Below the pieces are notes generated by a model. It was not told the origin of the DNA. It saw nothing but the letters and a program-made list of their open reading frames with translations, and made no database searches. DNA of 64,000 bases from Cryptomeria japonica (taxonomy: Eukaryota > Streptophyta > Pinopsida > Cupressales > Cupressaceae): NCBI RefSeq assembly GCF_030272615.1, contig NC_081410.1:144444349-144508348 (forward strand). Direction: 5' to 3'. A program made the translations under genes and the position numbers. Shown here piece by piece: positions 1-10,640 of this stretch (positions are counted from its first letter, which is position 1; each line of letters starts with the position of its first letter).

Positions 1-540
1 ACACCCGTCCCCAAATGCGCTTTTAGTGATGACAATTTGGACTCGTTCATGATCAAGACAGATGAGGAGAGTGCCAATGATGACCTCGACAACTACCTCG
101 ACATACTTGAATATAACTTCATCTTCACCCTTAGTCCCGCTGACTTTGAAAACATTGAAGGCCTTCCCCTTGTTCACCACCAACTTATTGAATGAGACCA
201 TGAAGGACCTGTACAGTTTGACACATTCCAAAATGATGAAGCCTTTATTAACTATCTAGGCATACGAGATGATCTCCCTCTTGGGGACCATAAGGTAGGA
301 TACACTATAGAACTCAACAACGTGGCATATTTTGGTGAGGGTGTTGGGCCTTCCAGTCGCAAAAATATAAAAATAAAAACAAATCATGGGTCTTATGGTG
401 AAAACCACATTGTGGCACTGTCTAACCCCAAAAAAGTAAAAAGAAAGGACGTATCTAAGGGTGAAAACCTCTCTGAGGCACCCAAAGATGGAAGGCTCGA
501 TTTCTCCCAGCATCATATGAAGAAAAATCATCCATGTTAG
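1..540 (+). pseudogene. Tat-like pol fragment: protease-RT linker
   Basis: Frame 1 is open from the window edge to the stop at 538-540 except for an in-frame TGA at 196-198. It encodes an acidic segment (ESANDDLDNYLDILEYNF) followed by a polar, lysine-rich stretch, as expected for the poorly conserved linker upstream of RT in Tat polyproteins. The reading then moves to frame 3 (about 545), where an open segment with one TAA leads into the RT start motif around 687. The position just before RT is what identifies it; the sequence alone is not diagnostic. It is decayed. Confidence 0.6.
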
Positions 541-1519
541 TAGAGGAGACGATCAAAACAAACATTGGTACATAAGAAATTCCACACAACATATTCCTGG
601 CACAATCTCTGACAGAGACAGAGAGACCAAAGTTCATAAGTTTCTTCATAGAGCGACAAATCAATTTTACATGGTCATATGTTGATATGCCTGGACTAGA
701 TCCGGATTTAGTAATGCATCATTTGACAATTAAACTAGGGGAAAAACTAGTAAAACACAAATTAAGAAAGATGCATCCACAAGTGGCATTTTTAGTCAAG
801 GTAGAGCTTGAAAAATTATTGGATGTCAGATTCATACACCCAATTGATTATCCTGAATGGATCTCCAACTTAGTACCTATCAGTAAGCCAGATCATAGCA
901 TCATAATATGCACAAATTTCAGAGACATCAACAAAGCTTGTCCTAAGGATGATTTTCCATTGCCAAATATCGACCCGATCGTAGATCTCATAGCAAGTCA
1001 TGCAATGTTATCTTTGATGGATGGATTCTCTGGCTACAATCAAATAAAAATCGCATATAAGGATCAGCACAAAACAACATTTACTTGTCCCTGGGGAACT
1101 TTTTGTTGGAATGTCATACCCTTCTGGCTAAAGAATGCAGGTGCTATATATCGAAGAGCCATGACTACTATCTTTCATGATCTCATGCGTGTAACTGTAG
1201 AAGACTATATTGATGACCTCTTGGGAAAATCAATAGACAAAGCTACACATTCAGACACACTTTCAGTCATTTTTGATCGGTTGGAAAATACAAAGTAAGA
1301 TTAAACCCCAAGAAATGTGTCTTTGGAGTAACCTCCGGGAAGCTCCTGGGATTCATTGTCTCAAAAAGAGGAATTGAAGATGATCCAACAAAAGTCAAGG
1401 CGATCCTAGAGATGCCACCACCGAGAAATATTAGTCAACTTTGATCTTTACAAGGAAGACTCCAGTCCATACGAAGATTCATAGCACAACTTGCGGATAA
1501 ATGCCATCCTTTTTAGCAC
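541..1519 (+). pseudogene. Tat-like reverse transcriptase
   Basis: The longest open part (687-1298, 203 codons) matches Ty3/gypsy RT: the entry motif MPGLDPDLVMHHL, the LVPISKPDHS and CTNFRDINKACPKDDFPLP blocks, MDGFSGYNQIKIA, and the catalytic box read as YIDDLLGKS in place of the usual YxDD-V/L context. After a frameshift near 1298 the thumb region continues (GVTSGKLLGFIVSKRGIE, then a stop, then LQGRLQSIRRFIAQLADKC). The core aspartates are still encoded, but frameshifts and stops (for example near 1441 and 1516) rule out an active enzyme. Confidence 0.88.
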
Positions 1520-2060
1520 TTGCTACACAAAAACAACAAATTCAAATGGGATGATAACTGTCAATGGGCTTTTCAGATACTCAAAGATTATCTTCTGAAT
1601 CCACCAGTCTTGATGCCACTAGTTCCAGAACAACCCCTATTACTCTACATATTAGCTACATCAATAGCACTGGGGGCACTCTTAGCACAACAAGATGCTG
1701 AGGGCAAAGAAAAGGCAGTCTACTACATCAGTCGTACTTTGGTAGGCTATGAGCTAAACTACACACTAATTGAGCACGCGTGTCTCGCTATGGTCTTTGC
1801 TTCACATAAATTAAGACACTACATGCTAACTCATAAAACTAAGTTGGTCGCAAGGATCAATCCATTGAAATACCTTCTCAATAAAGCGATGCTTATTGGT
1901 CGACTAGCCAAATGGGTGATGCTCTTGAGTGAGTTCAACATTGAATATGTAGACAAAAAAGCAATAAAAGGACAAGCTATCACAAATCAGTTAGCAGATG
2001 CTCCCATGATAGATGATGCTCCTCTAACTTCAGAATTTCCAGATGTATCCATCTTGATGG
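1520..2060 (+). pseudogene. Tat-like Ty3-type RNase H domain
   Basis: This 5' part of a 218-codon open frame encodes the Ty3/gypsy RNase H following RT: FKWDDNCQWAFQILKDYL connects to RT, then LLLYILATSIALGALL, VYYISRTLVGYELNYTLIEHACLAMVFASHKLRHYM, and a tail with GRLAKWVMLLSEFNIEYV. The first catalytic Asp of the usual YxxAS/TDxA block is replaced by Ala/Thr-like residues (ILATSIALGALL). That loss is common in Tat-type elements, in which the second RNase H is thought to supply activity. The frame runs without a stop into the second domain. Confidence 0.82.
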
Positions 2061-2746
2061 TATCACACATGAAGCCTTGGCAACTGTACTTTGATGGCTC
2101 ATACACACAACATGGTGCAGGTGCTGGCATCCTTTTCATCATACCTCAAGGAGATTCCATTCCAAAATCATATTGATTGTCATTTCCTTACACTAATAAC
2201 ATAGCAGAATATGAGGCATTAACAAATGGACTACGAAGCAGTTCAGTGGAAGATCCAGGAACTTCATGTTTTTGGGGACTGTCAACTTATAATTTGTCAA
2301 GCAACTGATGACTACCAAACAAAGGATGAAAAATTAATGCCTTACAAAAAATGGTGGATGACTTGAAACAACATTTCACGAAGTTAACCTTTGAGCAGAT
2401 TCCAAGAGAGCAAAATCGAGCTACAGATGCCATGGCTACTATTGCTTCACTGATAGATCTACCATAGAATGAAACCCACTATGAGTTCTTGGTGGATAAC
2501 CTTTTGGTTCCCTCGTATGAGATCACTCCTTCTGAGATGATAGGTGTAATTGGTCCTGATTCCTAGTTATACGGGCCCATTTTCACATACCTTCATAATA
2601 ATAGCCTTCCTCCTGACTTATCCAACAACCAACGTCGCACTTTCATTCACCAATCTTCCTGATACGTCATTTTATCCGATATCCTATACCATCAAGGTCT
2701 AGATGGAACTCTTCTTAGATGTTTAGAGGGGGACGAAGCTCAGATT
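2061..2746 (+). pseudogene. Second, archaeal-type RNase H (aRNH) and linker to integrase, decayed
   Basis: After the Ty3 RNase H the frame continues with PWQLYFDGSYTQHGAGAGILF, the DGS block of the additional archaeal-type RNase H of the Tat lineage. Downstream pieces are readable in shifted frames: NIAEYEALTNGL near 2195-2233 (catalytic Glu) and HVFGDCQLIICQ near 2265-2300 (third catalytic Asp). Stops at 2174-2176 and later break it. The rest up to 2746 is the degraded connector to integrase. This domain gives the strongest lineage assignment for element A. Confidence 0.75.
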
Positions 2747-3817
2747 ATGTTACATGAAGTTCATGAAGGGATATGTGGTCCACATTCTAGTGGTCCTACC
2801 TTAGCCAAGAAACTCATCAGGACAAGATATTACTGGTCCAATATGGAAAAAGACTCATATCAATTTGTCAAGAAATGTAAGCAATGTCAAATTCATGGAG
2901 ACCTTATTCATGCGCCAGCACAAGAACTTCAACCGATTGTGACTCCTTGGCCCTTTTGCCAGTGGGGACTCGATCTCATAGGTAAGATTCATCCTCCTTC
3001 TTCCAATGGCCACATATTCATCATCACTGCCATAGAGTATTTCACAAAATGGATTGAAGTCATGCCTCTTACACAAGTCACTGGAAAATAGATCGCTACA
3101 TTCATCCTCAATTACATCATTTGTCGATACAGTATTCCTATTTCCATCATCACCGATAATGGACGCCCCTTCAAAAATCAAGAAGTTCATGAACTTTGTG
3201 ATCGTTTCCATATTTCCCATCATTTCTCCATGCCCTATTACCCCCAAGGTAATGGTCAAGCTGAGGCGTCTAATAAAACCATTCTTAAAATCCTAAAAAA
3301 GATAGTTGATGATGCTGGCTGCAATTGGCATATCCAACTAAATCCCGCACTTTGGGCTTATCGCGCAAGTGTTCGCACACCTACAGGAGCCACACCTTAT
3401 TCACTTGTCTATGGCGCTGAATCCATCTTGCCTATTGAGGTCAAGTTACCATATTTATGAGTCTCTTTACAAAACATTATTAGTGATGAAGACTACAGGG
3501 TCTCTCGCTTGCAAGAACTAGAACTATTGGATGAACGAAGAAAAACTGCTTTTAATCATCTCAAGGCTTATCAACAATGAATGAGTCACAATTACAATCA
3601 TAAAGTGAAGCCTCGTACATTTGAGGTAGGTGACTTAGTTCTCAAAGAAAATCCTAAGAATCAACAAGCTGGAGAGAAGAAGGGCAAGTTCGAACCAAAT
3701 TGGCTTGGTCCTTACATCATTACAACACCCTATGGATTCGGTGCATATCAACTTTCAACTCCAAATGGCAAACTTTTGGAGGATCCTATCACCAACATGC
3801 ACCTTCGCAGGTTTTAA
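2747..3817 (+). pseudogene. Tat-like integrase
   Basis: One frame encodes a complete integrase interrupted only by stops (3089-3091, 3458-3460, 3578-3580). The N-terminal H-H-C-C zinc region is HEVHEGICGPHSS ... CKQCQIHGD. The core has the D,D,E triad in GLDLIGKI, ITDNGRPF and GQAEASNKT. The C-terminal part, FEVGDLVLKENPKNQQAGEKKGKFEPNWLGPYII, is the GPY/F module and the frame ends with HLRRF. No chromodomain follows, as expected for non-chromovirus Tat elements. Confidence 0.88.
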
Positions 3818-5547
3818 ACATAGCTCTTCAGAGTATCAAAAATACCAAAAAAAAAAAAAAATACCAAAAAATAAAATAAAATTGAAAAATACAAAAAAAT
3901 CATAAACATAAAAAATTGTTACTTGGTGAAAACCTGACAAACGGACGCCTTGTGAAACAAAAAAAATTGAAAAATAAAAAAAGTATAAGAGAAATAAATT
4001 TGTCCAATGGTGAAAACCACTTCGGTGGTGCCCTGGGCAAGTACCATGGTGAAAATCGGGTTACCGGCGCCATGCGTAGAGACATTGCTCCTCTCTCCTT
4101 CAGGATTCACTTTCATCCTTCACTTTGCACACACTCACAACCTATTCATCCATAATAAACTTACCCATTCCCATCATGGATTGTTATTGATCTACCTAAG
4201 ATTGGTTAGCCATTTTCATAATAATCTCTCCTTTTCACCCCTTTCCATCCATAATAAATCAACTCCTATTTGTGGCTAAGGCAAATCCTACATCTAGTGA
4301 TGGGTGTGGAACTAAGAGCATCACATGTTTCGAGGAGTACAGTTTATTCCAAATTTTCTTCAGTTTATCCACGCACGATCCACAATAAAACAACATTTGC
4401 ATCGCTGATGCGCAATAAAGTTCTATCTTCTCCGCAATAAAGTATCAGTTGCATGGATTCAGTCAGTTTTAGATGAGACATAGCAACAACAATGGGCTTC
4501 AACAAATCAAATCTTTCAATAGACTTAGACAACATTATGGTTCAGTGCTATCTATCCTTTTGTGAAAGTAAACATTGTGACCACAATCAAATAGACTTAT
4601 ACAAGTGACAAGAGACACTAAACTTGAGGACTACTGTGGATGTTGGTGTCGAGTCTTGGTTTTCTTTTGATTTTATCTTTCTGGTGAAATGTCTTTTAGC
4701 TTTTCTAGGATGTCTCTAACTAGAGATTTTATCTCTAGGATGTTTTTGACTAGAAAGGCGAGGATGGGGTATCGTCACCTATTTTCTTTGTTGTTTGTGG
4801 ATTGTCTCTTAGTAATGCTATGACTTGTCCAAGGATATGAGGACACTGTGAGTCTAGTGTGAGCTGGGGCATTCCTTGTTTGCAACTGTCGTATCTCCAT
4901 GCAAACGGGTACAATGAATTTATGGATCAAACTATGTTTGGATTGTCATAACCTACTTGCCATAATAAAACTCAATGATGATAATAGCACAAGAAGCTCT
5001 TTCAATTTCATATCTTCTATCTTCCACCCCCCTTTCTTGATTGACCTCCATTGTCCCTCCCGAGTCCATGTAGACCACTATCACATGACTAAGTATAATG
5101 ACATGCCAAAAATATATGCATTTCATGTAGTTTGCACCTGCATTACCACATATTAGCATTTCATACATACATACAGATATCCCAATTGCACCACATCCTG
5201 CACACAACACATGTTAGCACATTTTACATTTTTAGTTATTTGCATTATCATATTCATCTGCATTTCATATATTCACATTTACATATGCATAACATATAAA
5301 AAACATAAAAGACACAAAAATTGCATTGCATCATGTACATATTTGCATCCATATCATAAGCATCCACATAGAAACATCACATAGGTACACATGCATATAG
5401 TTGTCGCAAACATGAATCATCTCATATATATATCTCAAAAAATCATAAGTGTCATGATACAATGATGTCAAATACATATGGCTACAATCACCTGAAGGTG
5501 TCATCAACAAAATGGTACAAAATTGATACATAGGGAGCCCTCTAAGG
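3818..5547 (+). other. Element A 3' region between pol and the antisense gene
   Basis: No sense coding frame is supported. A poly(A)-rich run at 3850-3900 is followed by repeats of a 'ggtgaaaacc'-like phrase (about 3925, 4010 and 4050), which I recall as common just after pol in Tat-type elements. Five AATAAA hexamers lie at 4154, 4253, 4384, 4414 and 4436. From about 4216 onward the sequence is clearly related, inverted, to 60144-61487 in element F. It holds the 3' side of the antisense PMD gene and nothing else I recognise. Confidence 0.6.
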
Positions 5548-7469
5548 CTATGATGAACTCCCTCCCTTGGAGCTGGTTGGCCTTGACGGAGTCTGAGCCC
5601 TGGAAGGACCCACCCCAAGATCATCTCTCCTGCCCCCTCTATCTGGTGGTGGTGGAGGACCCATGACCCCACTGCTAGACGCCTGTCTCCTATCTGTACC
5701 TCCAGTGGTCATCGCAGTCCACGATGGTCTATGGAAGCTCCTAGCCTGCTGATCTGGTGGCACCACTCCATAGTATAGGTCTTTCCAGTAGCCTATCTCC
5801 TCCCCTACCCATAGAACATAGGCATATCTAGCCCCTGTGTTCTCTGTTGCCTGCCTCCCTGTCCTCAGTGCTATCTCAGCCTCTGTATAGCGCTGAATAG
5901 TCTGATCCCTCTCCCGCTCAGTATCCCTCAGCTGTCTCCTGAGCCTAGTTGTCTCCCTCTCTAGATCCTGGATCTCATCTACCTATCCTTGGTAGATCTC
6001 CCTCAAGGATAGTAACTCATCCTCCTCCTCTCCCCCCTCACCCTATCCCTGTGGCTGCTCTTGTGGCTACTCTTGACCCTATCCCTGTGGCTACTCCTAT
6101 CCCTGTACTTGTCTAGGAGCCTGTATTTGTCCAGGAACCTATCCTACCGGCACCTGTAAAGGCAATCCACCTTTGCCCCTCACTATGTGAGCCTACTTGA
6201 GCCTATCTCTCCGCTCCGCCCTCTCTCCTCAGAGCCACTCTCCTCTCTACCACTGTGCCTCACCTCCGTCGTCGGCCTCTACCTCCACCATCTCTAGTAT
6301 CATCTCCATCACCTCCACCTTCTCCATCTATCGGTTCCCCTGGATCCATTAGCCATGGAAATGGATGCTCTCCCCAATATGCAGTGTACTCTGCATCCAT
6401 ACTTGCATCCTCTATATCTGCCCACATATCCCAAGGCAAGGGAATCATCTCTACTAGCTATGTAACTGCCTGATCATAAGACAATAATGGCCCAAAATGC
6501 ACCTGATCCCTCACTATCCGTGCATACATCCCTGACCCCCGTGACATCTGCTGTATCCTGCCAAACTACCTACCCACCCTGTCTACCAACTGCCTCTCAA
6601 TAACATATGGTATTTGACCAATTAGATACCTGCTCTGGAATACATATGGCAGCTCCACTGCATCATCCTCCCACTCCTCACAGTCTCGATATAACCTCCA
6701 TACCACACTGTCTATCTCATCAATCACTCGGTGCCAATACTCTAGCCTCCCAATCTGTGGATGTGATGTAATCATATCATACAAGTGAACATAGCTAAGC
6801 CCATGTCCTCTGCCTCTGAAATGTATCGGTCATGTAACCGACAGATGCTCATATGCCCATACCTACAACAATGTCACCCCGCATCCCAATCCTGCTGACC
6901 CATGATACACAAATTGATGCAACTCATAATACAAGTGTGCCAACAGACACAGTCCCCATGCAAACCTAGTGTGCTCAGTCACCAATGTCTCTAGTGTCCC
7001 CCCCCATCCCACTACCAACCCTTGTGTCGCCCTATCCAGACACAGGAACCCACTGATCACTCCTGCTAACACCGCTGGTAGCACCAATCCTGTCCATGTC
7101 ATGGTATCCCAAGACATGTGTCCTACCCTCATCTCCAATCTTGGATCTTGAAACAATCATATCAGTGCATCCCTGTCTCCATATCGATTGTAAGGAACCA
7201 ACTTCCCATCAATCAGTATCCGCAGTATCCTATACACATCCTCTAAGGTGACTGCCATCTCACCCATCGGCAAATGAAACGTGCAAGTCTTTGAGTACCA
7301 TCTCTTAGCTAGCGCATCCAACAAACCCATGTTCGACCGAAACAGGCACATACAAAATATGTCATAAGCCCATAGCCTGAACTACTACTTTCTCCTCAAG
7401 TGTCAGCTCTGCTTGCAAACTTTGAGTCGATGAAAACCTCTCTTGTGACTCCAGCATCGGTAGGTCCTT

Positions 7470-8283
7470 CTGCAGTCAAGAAAATCAACTGTGTCAATCC
7501 TAGTGGCATTCCCTGTTCATCACAAAGTGCTGCTTTTTATCCTAGTGCTTATATATATCATATGTCACTCTATCCTAGTAGCATTCCCTATTCATCACAA
7601 AGTGCTACTTCCTATCCTAGTGGTACTCCTTGTTCATCACAAAGTGTTGCTCTTTTTAGTACTCCCTATTCATCACAAAGTACTACTTTCTATCCTAGTG
7701 ACATTCTCTATTCATCACAAAGTACTGCTTTTTTAATCCTAGTAGCATTCCCTATTCATTACAAAGTGCTGCTTTGATCCTATCCTAGGGCCTCTACTTG
7801 AGTGTATCCTCTTGAGTAGTTTCCTAATTGGCAACGTATGTTCTATCACAAAATTGTCAATCCTAGCCCTATCTGCTATTCTAGTCTTCCCTAGAGGACC
7901 TGCTTGAGTGTATCCTCTCAACAACTTATCCAATCGACAATGTATGTTCATCACAGAACTGTCTATTTGGCTTTGAAGACACAAACTCACTTACATACTG
8001 CGCATACGTGCCTGAATCACATAGATGTGCCTCTGATCTACCTAGATGCGCCTGTCCTGCATAAACATGCCTGCAGACACAGACGCACTCGCATTGAACA
8101 TAGACGCTACTGAAATCATAGACATGCCTAGCACAAACACAAACACGCCTAGCCTACCCAGACGCGCCTTAACATTTTTTTCCCCCCGCTTGACATACCT
8201 AAAGCACATTTATTACCTACCTAACATGCATTTATGACAACATTTAATGCACCAAAGTACAAGGAGGTTTTTGTGGTACTTAC
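7470..8283 (-). other. Predicted intron of the antisense PMD gene (element A)
   Basis: Read on the - strand, the donor is CTG|GTAAGT at 8283 and the acceptor is TTCTTGACTGCAG| at 7470. Joining the exons keeps phase 0 and matches element F, where the equivalent sites are CTG|GTGAGT and TTGCTTGACTGCAG|. The intron contains a minisatellite and an open stretch (7990-7739) also open in element F, so an alternative exon cannot be excluded. Splicing has not been observed; this is inferred from conserved sites. Confidence 0.65.
7496..7775 (-). repeat. Minisatellite inside the antisense-gene intron (element A)
   Basis: About six to seven irregular units of roughly 30-45 bp share the core TTCATCACAAAGT (+ strand), usually preceded by 'cctagtggcattccctat'. 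Units vary in length and spacing. The related array in element F is at 57957-58205. A larger imperfect duplication, two units of roughly 110-120 bp, follows at about 7780-7965. Confidence 0.75.
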
Positions 8284-8432
8284 CAGCTCTCCTGCATCTG
8301 TTGGCCTCTGATATCGATGAACATAGTCGAATCTATGCACCAATGCCATCACTACTGACTTCTCTCAACTCTCTCTACACTTTGATCTCTTGGATGTGTG
8401 GATGACAATGAGGATATTTTCCCCTCATAGTC

Positions 8433-8441
8433 TATCTTATA
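8433..8441 (-). promoter_or_regulatory. TATA-like box of the antisense PMD gene (element A)
   Basis: On the - strand TATAAGATA lies about 84 bp upstream of the exon 1 ATG. The flanking words 'gggtagtc' and 'cctcattgtcatcc' are the same in element F, where the box is TATAAAATA. The spacing is normal for a plant core promoter. It lies inside the retrotransposon just before the PPT and points into the element. Confidence 0.5.
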
Positions 8442-8664
8442 GACTACCCTAGCCCTAGCCCTATTCAGTCTTCTTTATCCCGTGACTCTGTCACTCCATC
8501 CAGTCAATCCTTTCTAGCCTTTCTTTCTTATCGAGAGATTGTCTGCAATATTTTCAGACATTTTCATCCAATCTCTCGAGGGGGAATATCATTCCCATCT
8601 TCGGGCAACTTTGTATCAGTTCATCTTATCTTCTTTGAAACAACATGACAAGTTGCATTGTCTC

Positions 8665-8678
8665 AAAGAGTGGCAAAA
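8665..8678 (+). promoter_or_regulatory. Polypurine tract of element A
   Basis: A purine-rich run (AAAGAGTGGCAAAA) lies directly against the TG of the 3' LTR. This is where plus-strand DNA synthesis is primed in LTR elements. Element F has AAAGAGGGGCAAAA at the same place, so one G is changed to T here. It fixes the orientation of element A as +. Confidence 0.75.
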
Positions 8679-9461
8679 TGTAGACACCTAAAATTGTCCT
8701 GTCTAATTAAATAAATATTTTTATTTATTTAATTACTTGAGCCTAATTCTTCTATTAATTAAATAAATCTTTATTTATTTAATTAATTCATTTATCCTCT
8801 TCTAGCCTTATTTCTCATTTAAATAAATACTTTTATTTATTTAAATTATCATTTTCTTTTAAATTAAATAAATACTTTTATTTATTTAATTGATCCCACT
8901 TCCTCTATTAATTAAATAAATCTTTATTTATTTAATTAATTCATTAACCTTTTCTACCTATAACACATGTCATTCATCTCTTAATTCCTACACTACCTAC
9001 CCTCTCATTATTTTCTTATTTTCTCTACCTACCCTCTAATCTTAGCCGACCATTTATCTTTTACACCTCTCAATCTTATCCCTCCATTTATTATAGTGTC
9101 TTCTATATAAGGAGATGCTTCCTTCATTATCAACCGTAATCAATCTTTCAAGCATTCTAGCATTCGAACTTTCATATGCGATCAAGCCTACTTGCAACCA
9201 TATTTTCGTTCTTTGTTGAGCTCTTGTGCACACATAAAATCTGAGAGCAAATATATCAAGCAAGATCAATGGAGATAGGAAGAATGGAGATCCAAACCCT
9301 ATTGGACATGTGATGGTATAATCTTTGTGATTTCATTTGATTTGCATTGTCTTAGGTAATCTTCATATGTTATGGTGGATCTTTGTTGTTGTTAGGCTAG
9401 GTTTTTGTGGTTGAATTCATTTAGTCTTTCAACATTGTTGTTTCCATTTTTACCATAAACA
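8679..9461 (+). repeat. 3' LTR of element A (783 bp)
   Basis: It begins TGTAGACACCTAAAATTGTC and ends CCATAAACA, with TG...CA termini. Both ends match the - strand LTR of element F (56285-57058). A TATA box, TATATAAGG at 9104-9112, is conserved in element F and probably marks the sense promoter. The 5' half is a series of AT-rich palindromic units (8702-8945). A 5' LTR is outside the window, so LTR-LTR divergence cannot be judged. Confidence 0.88.
8702..8945 (+). repeat. AT-rich palindromic units in the LTR U3 of element A
   Basis: Four or so units of about 60 bp each contain ATTAAATAAAT, a short spacer and ATTTATTTAAT, i.e. self-complementary arms. The same array is at about 56793-57035 in element F. 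It lies upstream of the LTR TATA box. A role in transcription or cruciform formation is speculation. Confidence 0.65.
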
Positions 9462-10640
9462 ATTACAAGAAGAGGTGGACCTTGCTAAGAAAGAAATGAC
9501 ACCTGAGAAAGGAAGGCAACTACTCAAGGATGCTGGTGTGCTAATCTACTCATGGTGGGACATGAGGTCTGCATTGCTGTTTGACGGTTTTCTCAAGAAG
9601 CAAGATCCCAACAAGTAGATCATACCAGAGGAGATAGACAAGATCTTTATGGGCTCAGGATATGATCCAGATCAAAAGGCTCTCATAATATGGGCTTTGT
9701 ATCCAAAGAAGAAGAGACCCATACTTGTTGATACAGATCAATTTTTTGGCCACATGATGATCCAACAAGTTGGGAAAACTGATCTCAGAATCACAACCAA
9801 ATTGAATGTGGATGTAGCAAAACTGAATCAGGAACAAATAGAGTTTCTGGTCAAAGAGAACAACACTTATAGAGGCTTGTATGAGAAGGCTATTGAAGAA
9901 ATCCAGAGGCTTGTATGAGAAGGCTACTGAAGAAATCCAGAGGCTACAAGGACAATTGTCACAAAAGACTCCTATTATGGGGGGATATGAACCAGATATG
10001 GGTTTTCGACACAATCTAAGGGTCTTAGATGCTATATCCGATGCTACCTACTGGAGGATAAAGGCTGAAAAATTAGTGAAGCAATTAACCAGTGCCCAAC
10101 AAAAGATGAACAAATTGGTGAATGATGTCATTGAGCACAGGTTCAAAGCTATGTTGCCACATGCTAACCAATATTGGAAAGTATACACAGGGACTGTGAA
10201 AGCTCTAAAAGAGCATGAGAGATTAAAGGTGAGATTGCAAGATGTATTAAAGGACAATGAGGCCATGACTGTAGAAGAAAGATTTCAAGGGGACCAATAC
10301 CTGATGGAGTATGACAAATACACAGACACACTGAATAAAGATCTTCAAACACTGGATGAAGATTGTGTTGCAACAATACCGGTTGTCTACAAGGAAGGTG
10401 AACTAGCTCCATTAGAGCAATGGCAAAATGAATTTGCACAGATTAAGGAGAAAGTTGTGGCCAGATTTAACTAGGATGAAGATGTAGCCCCACATGTCAA
10501 CCAGGTAGTGTTTGATCTCTTTTCATTGGAGACGGATATGAAAAGAAGGAGTGTGGCCGTTAGATGCTATAAGAGTGACAATTATATTAATCATCTTGGC
10601 ATGCTTAATCTCTTTATCTTTCACTTTGTTAAGAAATTGT
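9462..10640 (+). pseudogene. Unrecognised protein-coding remnant truncated by the LTR of element A
   Basis: Immediately after the LTR, + strand sequence reads as a coherent protein: EEVDLAKKEMTPEKGRQLL, SWWDMRSALLFDGFLKKQ, a TAG at 9616-9618, then MGSGYDPDQKALIIWALYPK and NVDVAKLNQEQIEFLVKENN. A 34-bp tandem duplication near 9885-9952 shifts the frame; the repeated phrase is GLYEKA(I/T)EEIQRL. The second part (to 10474, then onward past a TAG to about 10640) is rich in charged helix-forming residues and is probably coiled coil. I do not recognise the family. It could be a host gene fragment or an accessory ORF of another retroelement. Its 5' part would lie left of element A. Confidence 0.5.

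Larger units (their letters stand above)
5548..8349 (-). pseudogene. Antisense PMD (MAIN/MAIL1-like plant mobile domain) gene in element A, spliced, broken
   Basis: On the strand opposite to pol, exon 1 (8349-8284) starts at ATG and encodes MALVHRFDYVHRYQRP plus six residues. After an 814-bp GT-AG intron (8283-7470) exon 2 begins in phase 0. Exon 2 holds the PMD signature: NMGLLDALAKRW, TCTFHLPMGEMAVTLEDVYRIL, then SWDTMTWTGLVLPAVLAGVISGF and a WGGTLETLV...LAHLYYELHQF block. The tail is acidic/arginine-rich (GEPIDGEGGGDGDDTRDGGG), then a proline- and serine-rich end GGSSS and a stop at 5548. In-frame stops (for example TGA after AMGL and TAG after VTLL) break it. PMD proteins are known both as host gene-silencing factors and as transposon passengers. 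Confidence 0.8.
1..9461 (+). mobile_element. Element A: Ty3/gypsy Tat-like LTR retrotransposon, 5' part outside window
   Basis: The + strand carries, in order, a decayed pol (RT, RNase H, second RNase H, integrase), a long non-pol 3' region with an antisense gene, a purine-rich tract and a TG...CA 3' LTR. The second RNase H after the Ty3 one is diagnostic of the Tat lineage of plant Ty3/gypsy elements. The 5' LTR, gag and protease lie left of the window. Downstream of the LTR the sequence ATTAC at 9462-9466 would be the target-site duplication, but its partner is not visible. Many stops and several frameshifts show an old, inactive copy. Element F at the other end of the window is a relative in the opposite orientation. 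Confidence 0.88.

Noticed and set aside
7496-7775. Array of similar spaced units that could be mistaken for a CRISPR array
   Set aside because: Units are irregular in length, spacers are themselves similar, there are no cas genes, and the context is a plant retrotransposon intron.
9462-9466. ATTAC after the LTR of element A equals the target duplication of element E
   Set aside because: A 5-bp coincidence; the two elements belong to different orders and are 36 kb apart.
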